Translations under genes and position numbers: made by a program | The notes under the pieces: generated by a model | The model's input: the letters and a program-made list of their open reading frames with translations, nothing else | What the model was told of the DNA's origin: nothing | Databases searched by the model: none | Shown here: in pieces, positions 22,605 to 33,155 of the stretch | Numbering within the stretch: the first letter of the stretch is position 1 | How the letters are laid out: each line of letters opens with the position of its first letter | From: Cadophora sp. MPI-SDFR-AT-0126 | Lineage: Eukaryota > Ascomycota > Leotiomycetes > Helotiales > Ploettnerulaceae | Reading direction: 5' to 3' | NCBI GenBank assembly: GCA_020747065.1 | Contig: JAGMVK010000013.1 | Location: 620,001-684,000 of the forward strand | Length of the DNA stretch: 64,000 bases

Positions 22605-24257
22605 ATGGAAGCAGCATCAGACTCAGTCAATTTAGGAACAAAGTTGGACCCAGACTCTTCTTCTGAAGCAGATTCCTCACAATCTTCCTCACAGCATTCG
22701 ATTCGCTCGACATTGTTGGAGCCAGAGCCACTCATAGAGTCAGAAGATTGGCTAGATGCCACACTCAGAGTTGCCAAACCTTGGATCTCATACTGTTTGA
22801 ACAAACACGAGAAATGCCGTCTAAAAGTGCCAAAAACAATCCCGACACGTCTGGTTGATGTCGGTCCCCAAGAATGTACTGAAGACCCGTTCCTCTTCAT
22901 AACTGGGGACAGATCTAGCACGTCACTCGAACAAGAAGAGATCTGGTCACCCAACTTGGATGTCGATAGTTTTCGATACACGGCTCTAAGCTATTGCTGG
23001 GGAGACAAGGAAAATCTTACCACGACTGTTCACAATCTTGATGCGATGAAGGCCGGTATCGCATGGGGCACAATCCCAGCGACCATACAAGATGCCATTT
23101 TGGTCACCCGGAAGCTAGGAATAAGGTATCTCTGGGTTGATGCCCTTTGTATTGTTCAAGGGCCAGGAGGAGACTGGAAGGCCGAGCACCCGAAAATGGC
23201 AGATGTTTACGGAGGTGCATTCTTGACCATATCAGCCGCTCTCAGCCCTAACGTATGGAATGGTTTCCGGCAATCCCTTGAATCGCCGCTTCCCATGGAC
23301 GAATGGGCCAGGAATAAGCGAGCCGGAGTTTCAAATCTTGGTCCCAGGGTAGCCTGCGTACCCCAGGAGTATCTACTGGCGAATCGTCCCTTATATAAGA
23401 GAGGGTGGGCTCTCCAGGAAAGAATTCTCTCACGGCGAATTTTGCTTTTCTGTCGAGATGGAGTCTATTGGGATTGTGAGAGTAGCAGAGACTCTGAACC
23501 GTTCCCAAAGCTCGCAAGCAGAGGCGGAGGTCGTCTTAAGAGGAACTGCGTGGATCGAGATTGGCAGTCGATTTTACAGCACTACGCCTGCCGCTCACTG
23601 ACCAGAGCGAGCGACAAGCTCCCTGCCCTTTCTGGTGTTGCAATGCTCTATCATCGTACCACCAAGAATGACTACCTTGCAGGATTATGGAAACAGTCTC
23701 TCCTAATTGGTCTGCTCTGGCGTCGACAACTGAATCCCTTTGATCCGACAATCGAAGCTGTGAAACCCCTGGATTTCAGGGCACCTTCTTGGTCTTGGGC
23801 TTCTATTGATGCGAATTATTCGCATGTTACACTGTGGGAAGACGTTCTAAGTGAAGAAGCAGCTCCAAACTCTGTTTCTACAATCGTCGACGCTCACGTT
23901 GACCTTAAAGATCCAGTTGCTCCCTTTGGTGAAGTTACTGGTGGTTTTCTCATACTGCGTGGCCCTTTGATCCTGGGAACTACAATGGCAGATAACAAAG
24001 ACTTTCGCACCTGGTTAGATCTCGGCCTAGCGCCCCCCACGGAAAATACAGCATACTTATTGCTATTTTCGGACCGCCATAACACCGGCCATGGCTTAGT
24101 GCTTGTTAGTGGGAAAGGTCTAAGTGGTAAAGAGTACGAGCGCGTTGGTGTCTTTTTGATTTTGCTGGAGAAAGCCGTTGAAGGAGAAACCGAGTTGGGA
24201 TCTACCTGGATGAAGCGTTTCGGGGCAGCTCCAATTAGTACTGTCAAGATAATTTAA
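22605..24257 (+). CDS. Heterokaryon-incompatibility (HET) domain protein
   Basis: Single exon of 550 aa. The HET domain occupies about residues 123-290: FRYTALSYCWGD at 123, then PATIQDAILVTRKLGIRYLW, VDALCIVQ near 178, and MADVYGGAFLTISAA. Next come the family's usual LYKRGWALQERILSRRILLF (about 265-285) and a C-terminal region with FRAPSWSWASIDANY. HET proteins mediate cell death after fusion of genetically unlike hyphae, but most genomic copies have unknown specificity. The N-terminal 50 residues are Ser/Glu-rich. No STAND NTPase, NACHT or repeat domain follows, so this is a HET-only type. It is intact, with no frameshift. No neighbour looks like a partner such as a patatin or NLR. Confidence 0.93.
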   Translation: MEAASDSVNLGTKLDPDSSSEADSSQSSSQHSIRSTLLEPEPLIESEDWLDATLRVAKPWISYCLNKHEKCRLKVPKTIPTRLVDVGPQECTEDPFLFITGDRSSTSLEQEEIWSPNLDVDSFRYTALSYCWGDKENLTTTVHNLDAMKAGIAWGTIPATIQDAILVTRKLGIRYLWVDALCIVQGPGGDWKAEHPKMADVYGGAFLTISAALSPNVWNGFRQSLESPLPMDEWARNKRAGVSNLGPRVACVPQEYLLANRPLYKRGWALQERILSRRILLFCRDGVYWDCESSRDSEPFPKLASRGGGRLKRNCVDRDWQSILQHYACRSLTRASDKLPALSGVAMLYHRTTKNDYLAGLWKQSLLIGLLWRRQLNPFDPTIEAVKPLDFRAPSWSWASIDANYSHVTLWEDVLSEEAAPNSVSTIVDAHVDLKDPVAPFGEVTGGFLILRGPLILGTTMADNKDFRTWLDLGLAPPTENTAYLLLFSDRHNTGHGLVLVSGKGLSGKEYERVGVFLILLEKAVEGETELGSTWMKRFGAAPISTVKII

Positions 24258-25485
24258 CATGTATTCATTATCTCGTTAGCCTAGGTCAATATATAGGTAA
24301 TGAGTGCTGTAAGTGTCTCATCAAGAGTGTATAATGAAGTAACTTTCTCTGAGACTGTGCTTGGAAAGGAGCATCTACGGACGCTTGGGAGATCTTCGCT
24401 CTACGGTCATGTTCTATGTGATTGCGCGGTACAGTATCATACAGTAGTACTCTTTGCATTAGAATAAGAATTTTAAAGAGCATGGTAGATCAAAGGGTCA
24501 GCATCAAGCCTCAAAAGGACATGGTTTTAACACGTATTTTCACCAACTATCAAAGAAAAGAATAGAAAATGAATACTATCGAATCCCAAAAGTAGCGCTT
24601 CTTAGCCTCAGTCTACACCATAATAATGACGAAATTCCGAATAAAATAATTCTGCATCCCAGTCTAATATCTTGGTATTCTGGTTTACAAATACAAAGAA
24701 CGAGATTGTATCGAGGATACCGATTTCGATGCAAACTGTAAATCTAGAAGTGTATGAATCAAGGATGACATGCTTCCCTTTGTTCCGCATCCAACTAAAG
24801 TGGTTTTATTGATATGCCGCGTACGCTCGTCTCGCGTACCTATTATAATAGGAACAAACAAGATCAACGTCTTTTCCCACAAGACAAAGCTTGTTTGATG
24901 CAAGTCTCTCAAACGATCAAGGATATCCCCGATTAGACTCACTCCTTACAGAAACAACCTTTTGCCAATAAATTACTTGCTATTCACGTGCGGACCTCAT
25001 TCTACATTCACTCATCTGTCACATTCTAGTCACGCGTGCTCGGTATCTTGGTTTTGTTTTTGAATATTTTTTTTTCTTATTTGTGTGCATGTCGTGCCTC
25101 AAAGCATCCATGGGTATGTACTGTGATCCATCCCTTACTCTTCTTGTCCTGCCCATTCCTCGACATGCAGTCGTCGCTCATCAACCATAAACAAACCCAG
25201 CCTCATCCAGGAGGCAGGGTATACACAACTCGTCAATATGTACAAGAATGATCATTGAATCATAGGCAGCCCAAAATGCAAATTGTGACCGGGTATACCG
25301 TCTAGTTGTTGTCCCCGAACGCCATGCTGAAAAGAAAAAAACTGTATGAAAATGCTGATGCAAAGTTCCTCCTGAATGCTGTTATGTCCCAGTCGCCTGG
25401 GTGTTGTCTATGTATATGTACTGTTGTGCACTCTTGACCCCTGCTACGTGTTTACTCCGTTGGTACTCTTCAACGTTGTGACGTT
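24258..25485. other. Convergent intergenic region, AT-rich
   Basis: It lies between the stops of the HET gene and the LPMO-like gene. The sequence from 24450 to 25100 is visibly more AT-rich than its surroundings. No gene is supported. Confidence 0.45.
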
Positions 25486-26925
25486 TCACTTTTGCAAAGA
25501 TCGGCCCTCGATACGTGAGCGCCTTCGTCGTCCTGTAGGAGTGGGACAGGATGATGACGAGGATGTGGCAGAGTCAACGGCTGCAGCATCGGCGCCGGCT
25601 TGCTGGACTTGGTTGGCTGGAGTGAGGAAGGGTGATGGTGTTGGAACAGCAGTTGCGAGCGCGGAGCTCATTGGAACTGCTGGGAAGGATGTAAAGGCGG
25701 TGTTATCAGCTGGAGGAGCTGAGGAGCTGGCAGTGGCACCCGGTTGGCGGACTGTTACTGTGCTCGTTACAACGATCACAGGTCTCGTCGCCGCACCTGA
25801 CTTGGAGGAGGCTGTTGAAGTCGGAATGGACGGGTCTCTGGTGACGTAGACTGTCTCGATTTCTTTGGCCGTGACGGTGACTGTCTTGAAGCCTTGAGCT
25901 GGCGGCGATGTGGATGTGGATTTGACCACCTTGGATGTCGTATTGATTGGCGCCCCTGTTGGGTCCGCTGCTCCGCCACCTGGTTTGGGTTTCGTGACTG
26001 GTACCCCGGTTGCACCAGCTGGGAGGTTGTCAGATGTGAGTGATGGAAGAGCTGTTGGGTCCACGAGAAATTGATCATCGCCCATTTGAGCCTCAATAGC
26101 AACAGCATTAGCATCCTGACCAACAGCCTTCTGAGCAGCGAATTTTCCAGCAGCAGACACAGGGTTGGGGGTCATATTGATGTCCATGCAAGATGTGTAG
26201 CTTTCGTTGGTCGCCACGGCTCCATTTTTGTCAAGTGTTGGCCATTCCCAGACCCAGTAGAGCGTATAGCTCCCAGACGTGCCGGCATCAGTGGGAATCT
26301 TGAAGTCGTTCTGGCACCACACTTCGGCGTTGCTGTCGAGTGTTTCAAGGCGTGATTTAGCTAAGGAAGAGTCCGGGTTCACCTGAGCACAACGACCATC
26401 ATCGTAAGGTCGAGTTGCGATGAGCTTCCCCCGTTTGTCGCCTCCAGTACCCTCTGCATTCCAGACTCGATGTACACCAAGATAGGTATCACTGTCTAGA
26501 GATTCCTTTGTGCCATAGATGAAGACCGTACCTCTCCCCGCAGGTTTGCCCAAATTGGTTGAGAATTTCGATACATGTCCGTTCTCCAGGTAGCGGAGTG
26601 CGACCTGGTCTCCGGGAGCTGCAGTAAGAGCAGGGAAGTCTGGTGTCTGCTGACCCTTGAGCTGATTGCTTTTGCACAGAAGATCTGTTGATGTGAAGGC
26701 ATTGGTTCCTCCGTTGGCAGGGAGAAGATGTGAGTTCTCCGCGTCGATGTTGACTCCAGGTTTCCTTGGGCCAAAGTTGCGGATATACCCTGGAGCACCG
26801 ACGAAGGAGCCGTTGGACGCGATCAGTCTGAGTTGTTCCACCCAAGTGTGAGCGTAGACGCCAGTGTTGCAAGCTAACAGGATGACAGCTGCCAACCCTG
26901 CTGGAAGTGAGATTGTCGATCTCAT
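25486..26925 (-). CDS. Secreted LPMO-like (DUF7492-type) protein with N-terminal His
   Basis: Single exon of 479 aa. Residues 1-25 form a signal peptide ending GVYA, so the mature chain should begin with His26 (HTWVEQLRLI). An exposed N-terminal His is the hallmark of the copper histidine brace in lytic polysaccharide monooxygenases. A candidate second ligand is His117 in YLENGHVSKF. The domain (about 26-270) has Cys pairs and YTLYWVWEWPT followed by YTSCMDINM. After about 290 comes a Pro/Thr/Ser-rich, probably O-glycosylated tail with KTVTVTAKEIETVYVTRDP repeats, ending in RRRRSR. I place it in the fungal DUF7492 group from the HTWVEQL and NGxFVGAPGY words. Oxidative activity and substrate are inference. 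There is no carbohydrate-binding module. It could instead be a copper-binding cell-wall protein without catalysis. Confidence 0.82.
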   Translation of the reverse strand: MRSTISLPAGLAAVILLACNTGVYAHTWVEQLRLIASNGSFVGAPGYIRNFGPRKPGVNIDAENSHLLPANGGTNAFTSTDLLCKSNQLKGQQTPDFPALTAAPGDQVALRYLENGHVSKFSTNLGKPAGRGTVFIYGTKESLDSDTYLGVHRVWNAEGTGGDKRGKLIATRPYDDGRCAQVNPDSSLAKSRLETLDSNAEVWCQNDFKIPTDAGTSGSYTLYWVWEWPTLDKNGAVATNESYTSCMDINMTPNPVSAAGKFAAQKAVGQDANAVAIEAQMGDDQFLVDPTALPSLTSDNLPAGATGVPVTKPKPGGGAADPTGAPINTTSKVVKSTSTSPPAQGFKTVTVTAKEIETVYVTRDPSIPTSTASSKSGAATRPVIVVTSTVTVRQPGATASSSAPPADNTAFTSFPAVPMSSALATAVPTPSPFLTPANQVQQAGADAAAVDSATSSSSSCPTPTGRRRRSRIEGRSLQK

Positions 26926-28540
26926 GATGGTGATGGTGCTCGTGTTGTACGAGGTGTATGTGGAGCGATCTGGATCAGTATAAACCCGCCTGCGAGCTTG
27001 AACTGTCGGGTCGATGAGGGAAAAAACTGCGTTCGAGATTGTTTTGAATGTGGTTGAAGTATTTCCAAGAGGCTGAATCCTGGTTGTTATTGTGGAAGTA
27101 GTTTTTAATTAAGACAGAAATCGGAGAGGAAATGGCATTTAATTAAATAGTCGGGGGAACGGCCAGCGTGAACAAAGAACAATAGGAAGGAATCTATGAA
27201 TAGCATCGACCACAATGACTATTGTGACTTGGCGGATATTTCGTTGTTCATGATTCAAGGTGAAGAGGTCGATGACCACAATATGAAGAGATGACAATAA
27301 AGAGAAATTTAGGCGAGGGAGCTGTTCTTAAATGACAAAGACAGGACGAAAGAAAGTCATGAAAGACAGACCAGGAGCCCTGGAGAAACAAACCTTGTCA
27401 TGTCTCTTGGTATTGAAACAAAGAACGCATAGTCACGCCAGAAGAATGGATCTCAGGCTCATGACAGTTCTTGAGGGACTGGATTTCGAGTGTTCGAGAA
27501 CGGATTAGGAGATCGACGTCCTATCGTCAAGCCTTAGCGAGGATTTTCTGCGGTTTCAGCCATATCGCGGGGTCACGCAGGGGGCGGCCACAGGCAAAAC
27601 CCACCCACCCACCTAAATAAAAAATGTATCTCAAACGACAGCCAGTCAAAGCTTCCGACGCCTCTGAAGATGAGATGCAGAAGCGTTCCCGCGTGGAAGT
27701 CTGGGTTCACTGGGTTCCAGCCACCTCGCTCCACTTGCCTTCCACTGGGTGGTGGCACGGCGCCAATGATAGATAGTAGTTAGGTGGACGCGCCAAAGGT
27801 AAAGTACACGCGACAGCCACAGCGTATCCGCGAATGCTCCCAGGCCAAGTCCAGCGCCTAGGTAATACCAAGTCGCGCGAGTAGAGCTCCGGCGAGATGT
27901 GGTGGTTGTACTGGTTTCGATGACAAGGAAAAGACGTCCGTTCAGTCAGCACCTATCCGTGGGTTCTGCTTCGGCACCACAATTAGATCGAGTAGGGTTC
28001 AAGGCATGGCCACGGCGTTAAAGATTCCGAAAGACGTGGAGAGGCGTGCCAAATACCTGCGTGTGATAGCAAATATTTGACATGGCATGGTGTGGTATGG
28101 CATCCTTGGAGCTTGTCTTCTCTCTTCGCATGACAGGGTGGCCGAAGCGACAGCGAGCCACACTCGAACAGAATCTTGTTCGCGGTCGAGATCCGTGATC
28201 CGAGCAGGTTCAGTACAGGACTGTATCACGATGGTCCAGACTGAAGCTCAAGAAGGGCTGGATGGCGGGAGAGGAGAGGAGTTCCAGGGGTCGTGTCCAG
28301 TCTCGTCGGCCGAGATGGGACGTCGCGAGTTTCGGACAATTCTTGCTACAACGGTTGAGTTGAGTTGATCACCCCGATGTCTTTGCTGCATGCAGGTACT
28401 GACTGACGGTAAGGATCTGTGGTCCGTGTTACGCAACCCTTGGTGGGGTGGAGAGAGGAAGAGTGTAGGGCGCATGCGAGCTTGATTGTTTCTCTATACT
28501 CATCTTCCTGGGGAGATGTTTACTTAAAGTTGAGGATTAT

Positions 28541-28559
28541 GAGAGAGAGAGAGGGGGGG
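28541..28559. repeat. GA microsatellite with G tail
   Basis: (GA)6 followed by seven G. Confidence 0.8.
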
Positions 28560-28740
28560 TGGCAGAAGTGCTACAGGGAAGCCCGCAGGCAAGCGCAAAA
28601 GGCCCGTCTACAGCGCCAATCGACGGCTTGTGCTGTACTTCGTAAGGCCTAGTGCGGGCCCTGACAGACAGAGAAGATTGCCGAGTCAGTCCCTAGTCCT
28701 TCGCAACTTCAGATTCGACTTCAACTCAACTCAAGTCATC

Positions 28741-28783
28741 TCATCCCTCCATCCTTCATCCTCCATCCTCCAACCTCCATCCC
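28741..28783 (+). repeat. Pyrimidine repeat of CATCCTC-type words
   Basis: Imperfect tandem copies of a 6-7 base CATCCTC/CATCCTT unit on the plus strand. They probably lie in the leader of a transcript running towards 29366. Confidence 0.6.
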
Positions 28784-29365
28784 GTCAAATTCTCTCACGT
28801 CAACCCCGCTTCAAACAACATCCTTTGTTTCAACCTTCTCGACATTTCAAATTTCTCGGATCTCCATCCAGAGATAGATAAGGTTTCTCGGCTGTCTGTG
28901 GATCCCTCTGAGATCTGTTCTGCAGTGGCCTCTTGTCTCAGACTTTCCCCTCCCTCTCACCCCACCTTCGTGGATCTTGATCCTCAACATTGAAGGTCAG
29001 TGACTTCGTACAATAACTTCTCATAAATGAGTCTCTCCTCGCAAGATTCTTTCCCAATGCCACTCAAGCACATGCATCTCCTGGCTTTATGCTCTCGAAG
29101 CTTTGTGCATTTTACCGTCACCTCCTGGAGCGGTTGCAGAGTTTCATCATTTATCCTCATGTCACATGCAGCTCATGCGACATCATATCATACACACGAA
29201 TTGCTCCCTCTTTCACTAGTGTCGTCATGTGAATCTGGCAAGAGGAATTCAATGTTTATACAACTAAGGATATGGATCAGATATGATATCACGGCTGACT
29301 GACATATCAGAAGTCTTGAAGCCAGCACACTTCCGCCTATCAAGGTGCGACTGGAACATCACAAA

Positions 29366-30406
29366 ATGACAGACTTTCTTGTCGAGCAACGAAGCACAAG
29401 CTTTTTCAGTTTGCGGGTGAACCAATCGACATTTCTCATCATAGAAGACGATGCTTATGGCGAGGAACCCTACATTTACATCAAACTATATCCAAGCCAT
29501 GTTCTCATTACCGACACCGGCTGCAATTCTCCACGTCAGAAACGTCGATCTTTGACCGCTTTGCGTCAGTACATAGAGACCTATCCTCTGTCCATCCATG
29601 GCGGGAAATGTCTTAACCCAGGCGGTGACAAGAAATACATAATCATTTGTTCGCACTGTCATTACGACCATATCTTAGGGATTACCCAGTTCTTGGAAGC
29701 AGCGCCGACCATCATTGCTTCAGGCTTCGATAAGTCGTTTATCCTCAATGGACTCCCAAAACATTCTCTCTGCAAATATGTCAATGTTCCGACTCCGGAA
29801 TACAAAGTTTCAAGATGGGCAGGTCACATGGAGTATTTGTCAATTGATGACCATCCATTCAGAATTCAATTCCTACACATTCCAGGTCATACACCAGACT
29901 CACTAGCATGGTATGACATCGATGAACACCATCTTTATGTTGGAGACACTTTCTACGAGCGGAAACGGGCTGTTTCGATTCCTGGGCTACCAGACGACGC
30001 TGGTCAGGTTCCAGGATTGCCAGCAACTCAAGCTGCAATCATTTTCCCTGAAGAGGGCGGCAATTGGATACAATTCATGTCATCACTGGACATCCTGTAC
30101 TCGTTCGTGCTGTACCAGAATGCTCAGCTTCGTCGCCAGCACGGATCTGATCGTGACCCGATCCCAAGGGTCAAAGTTGGATGTGGACATCTGACATATG
30201 ATGCAGATGCCGAGTGCATGATTCATGATGTACAGAGTCTTTTCAAAAGAATCATCGCCGGAAAAGTTCCTGTCACGAGCAGCGGAGAGAAACGGGGAGT
30301 TATTCACGACTTCTGGCTTGAAAACGAGGACTCACAATTCAGCGTCATGGCACCTAGACACCTTGCTGCGGAGGCAAGGAAGCATTTCCACATGACAAGT
30401 ACATAA
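29366..30406 (+). CDS. Metallo-beta-lactamase-fold hydrolase
   Basis: Single exon of 346 aa. The frame extends seven codons upstream from a GTG, but the ATG at 29366 (MTDFLVEQRS) is the first real start. The metal motif HCHYDH is at residues 97-102 (HxHxDH). The next ligands are His175 in HIPGHTPDS, Asp194 in VGDTFYE and probably His275 in GCGHLTYD, so the dinuclear zinc site looks complete. No signal peptide. In this superfamily such proteins are lactonases, glyoxalase II-like thioesterases or arylsulfatase/phosphodiesterase-like enzymes; the sequence does not tell which. It lies 1.5 kb before the aromatic-type cluster at 31.9 kb and could belong to it as a lactone or ester hydrolase, but that is only position-based. 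Confidence 0.85.
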   Translation: MTDFLVEQRSTSFFSLRVNQSTFLIIEDDAYGEEPYIYIKLYPSHVLITDTGCNSPRQKRRSLTALRQYIETYPLSIHGGKCLNPGGDKKYIIICSHCHYDHILGITQFLEAAPTIIASGFDKSFILNGLPKHSLCKYVNVPTPEYKVSRWAGHMEYLSIDDHPFRIQFLHIPGHTPDSLAWYDIDEHHLYVGDTFYERKRAVSIPGLPDDAGQVPGLPATQAAIIFPEEGGNWIQFMSSLDILYSFVLYQNAQLRRQHGSDRDPIPRVKVGCGHLTYDADAECMIHDVQSLFKRIIAGKVPVTSSGEKRGVIHDFWLENEDSQFSVMAPRHLAAEARKHFHMTST

Positions 30407-31871
30407 TTGCGTTATCAGAATTGAATCTTCATTACTTGCTCAGTATTACTACCTCTCACCTCTCCACATATGATATGCGGGTCTTTGGTGAATTAACCGC
30501 AAATGGATCTGCCATTCGCAGCCTGGACGTTCTCAAATCTAACTTCGAGCTTGACGAACTTAATATGCCTTCCACAACCTCTCCGTACTTAATTCCTTCA
30601 TTCTGCTGTCTGAGGCTTTTCAACGAGCAGGAGTATTCGAGCCCGTTCCACCTGGGATGTCCACATGAAAAGCTTTCGCGATCTCCAGGTGAACTAGAGC
30701 CGCTTCTCTCCCCAACTCCGAATAGCTACAGAAGGTCGGTATTGGGACAGCGATGCCGATCACCGACTGCTTGCGCAAGAGCTAGCTACAGGTAATTAGA
30801 TTTGGAATTCAAGATCCTGCGGCTTGCCGATCGATCGGGTACTGGGAGAGCTACATCATAGAAGGAAAGAAGTTTGGTAGACTCGATAGCACTTAGGCAG
30901 GAATCTCTTCTGATGACTATGATGAACAATCTTTAAATTTCGCTATTTGTAACAGTGAGAACGAGATCACACCTTTCTTCTCCAAGTCAACCACCTGCTC
31001 TATATATATCATTCAACTTTTAATCCTCACACAACAAATACCAACGATATCCGGGAGACACAGGAAGAAGGCTGGATGGGCGTGCCGCTACGCGGCGATT
31101 GGCTGATTGGAGTACACCATAAGTTTGGTGTAAGGCAACACAAGTAAGTAAACTATTCTCGGATGCTTGCAAATAATATGCTATCAATAGTCTTCCGCGC
31201 GTCTCTTCTGGCAGTCTAATTGGTGACTCGTGTATCCAGCCCTAACATCCAAGCGTGTAGCCGCCGAGCGCCTCGCCTGAAACATGATGTTTCGAAGGGG
31301 TAGGTCACGTGGCGGTAAACTAAAAAACAAATAATTCTCCAGGTGAACGCATACCAGCCGTTTTTCAAGCCTGTCCTGCTGTAGTATTTGCCGGTTTTCC
31401 ATCACTCTGCCGGTGTTTACTTTGCCATGCGAATGATCTCGCTTAGTCAATTGCCGAAGTTTTTGCCTGGGCGGTCACACGATTGTTTACACGAAACGCG
31501 GCTGCTTGCACTCCTCGGCACTTATCGCGGCTCAAACTATTTTATGCACTCATCCATACTTCCTTCCATACTTCCATGCGAGTAGCCCGAGCAAACGATA
31601 TATCGAAGCATCTACGCAGGAATTGAAGCCGAGTGGCAATGATCCTCACATCGGGATGATGGAGCCGAAGGACGATCATGCCGGAAAGTCAGACCAGGAT
31701 GAAGGTTCTGGTCGGCAATGTACCATTGTCTATTGTGATATCGGTGAAATGATTGCGAATTGATGAAATTCCTGCGTATATCACTTAGTGCTTCAGTGTC
31801 TCGATAATATCGGCTCTCCATCCACAGCGTGTATCACAAACGACCAATCCAAATCCAAATAGTTGTCAAAG
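30407..31871. other. Intergenic, upstream of the SnoaL-like gene
   Basis: The 124-codon frame right after the hydrolase (30421-30795) is not protein-like to my eye. A 7-base inverted repeat lies at 31113-31132. Two ATTGG (CCAAT-type) words lie close by at 31098-31110. Part of this may be promoter of the gene at 31872. Confidence 0.4.
31113..31132. promoter_or_regulatory. TACACCA / TGGTGTA inverted repeat
   Basis: A perfect seven-base inverted repeat spaced by TAAGTT, 740 bases upstream of the SnoaL-like gene and next to two ATTGG words. It could be a dimeric factor site; function is unproven. Confidence 0.35.
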
Positions 31872-32765
31872 ATGTCTAGCGAGATTGAGGAGCTCAAACA
31901 GCTTGTTCTGAAGCTTAGCAAGGAGGTTACAAGGCTTAGTGGTAAGCTTCCCTCGAAAGCCCTGGATGTCACATGTGAGAAACTGATCCAGTCTTGTAGA
32001 CGAGGCCGAGATCAAGAAACTTCACTTCAAGTATGGATACTACCTAGATAAGTGTCTTTACGAAGAGGTACTGTACATCTCACAAGCAACTCTACCAGCA
32101 TTTCACTAACATTAAACCAGGTAGTTGATCTCTACGCCGACCACCCCGATACCTTCGTAGAGTTCATCGGCGGCCGATACCGCCGCAAAGCAGGCGTCAG
32201 ACGTCTCTACCTCGACCGCTTCGCCAGCCGCTTCGTCGCCGGCCGCAACGGTCCCGTCCACGGCTTCCTTCTCGACCATGCTCAAATGCAAGACGTGATC
32301 ACCATCAGCCCGTCCGGCGACCGCGCCAACGGACGCTTCCGCGCGCTCATGTCAGCCGGCACGCATAAATCCGTCAAGGACACGCACCCCCGCGGCTTCG
32401 TGCAGTGGTGGGAAGGCGGCGTGTACGAGAACGAGTACATCAAGGAGAATGGTGTGTGGAAGGTGTTCAAGCTGAAGTACTTCCCGTTCTGGCATGCAGA
32501 TTTTGAGAGGGGGTGGAGTAATAAGGAGATTGGGGAGTTTGTGCCATTTGATACGACGGTCTTTCCGGAGAACAAGACCGGGCCGGATGAGATCGTGGAG
32601 CAGTGTATGTTGTGGCCTGATACGAGAGTTGTACCATTCCATTATACGCATCCAGTTACGGGGGAGATGGTTAAGGAGGATGACTTGAGGGCACCGGAGT
32701 TTGGAAAGCCGGTGGAGAGTAGTTTGCCCGCGTTGAGTCTAGGGGAGTCGAAGCGGTTGGGTTGA
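31872..32765 (+). CDS. SnoaL/NTF2-like enzyme, possible aromatic lyase or dehydratase
   Basis: Three exons (31872-31941, 32000-32067, 32121-32765) give 260 aa. The N-terminal helix (MSSEIEELKQLVLKLSKEVT) precedes DEAEIKKLHFKYGYYLDKCL, the typical first helices of the SnoaL_4 fold. The fold continues with VVDLYADHPDTFVEF, GVRRLYLDRFASRF, FLLDHAQMQDVITISPSG, RALMSAGTH and WWEGGVYENEYIKENGVWKV. His and Asp residues in this pocket are the usual acid-base catalysts. A C-terminal extension of about 60 residues (TGPDEIVEQCMLWPDTRVVP) is not part of the core fold. Fold relatives include scytalone dehydratase, bile-acid dehydratase and the bacterial gamma-formaldehyde lyase LdpA, which makes lignostilbenes from diarylpropanes. 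The presence of a stilbene-cleaving dioxygenase in the cluster makes an LdpA-like role attractive, but it is inference. Confidence 0.83.
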
Positions 32766-33155
32766 GGGACTGAGATAGGTTTCTTGAGACTCAAGGTCGA
32801 TGAATATGGATTTATTAACAAGATTTATGATATCATGAAATTTCAATGATGGCCAAGGGGGCCTTTTTTTCCGTTTTGGCAGGTTATTTGACTTCACTAT
32901 GTGGTGTGATTTCGACTGAGCTACTATTGAACTAATATGGAGCTTGACAGCCAGCAGGACCGCTCTTTAGCTTTATTGTGAACATAGCTTATGAAAAGAA
33001 AGACTACACCTTGGACGTTAAAACAATGATTACAGAGAATCAGTTACGAATTATTGAAATGGTAAGGGTACTCCAATGACATAGGTCTTAGCCGTATCAT
33101 TGACGCTAATTCAACAAGTATCTTAGTGACCAGATATTTCATTACTAGGTGTCCA
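32766..33155. other. Short convergent intergenic region
   Basis: 3' flanks of the SnoaL-like and amidohydrolase genes. AT-rich, no gene. A T-rich run near 32865 could mark 3'-end formation for the plus-strand gene. Confidence 0.45.

Larger units (their letters stand above)
26926..29365. other. 2.4 kb intergenic, shared upstream region
   Basis: Head-to-head upstream region of the LPMO-like gene and the metallo-hydrolase gene. Two TTAATTAA-like words lie near 27108 and 27140. A GA microsatellite is at 28541-28559 and a pyrimidine repeat (CATCCTC-type) at 28741-28783. Short open frames are not protein-like. Confidence 0.45.

Noticed and set aside
30421..30795. 124-codon frame just after the metallo-hydrolase
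   Set aside because: Composition looks random and there is no promoter spacing; more likely 3' UTR.
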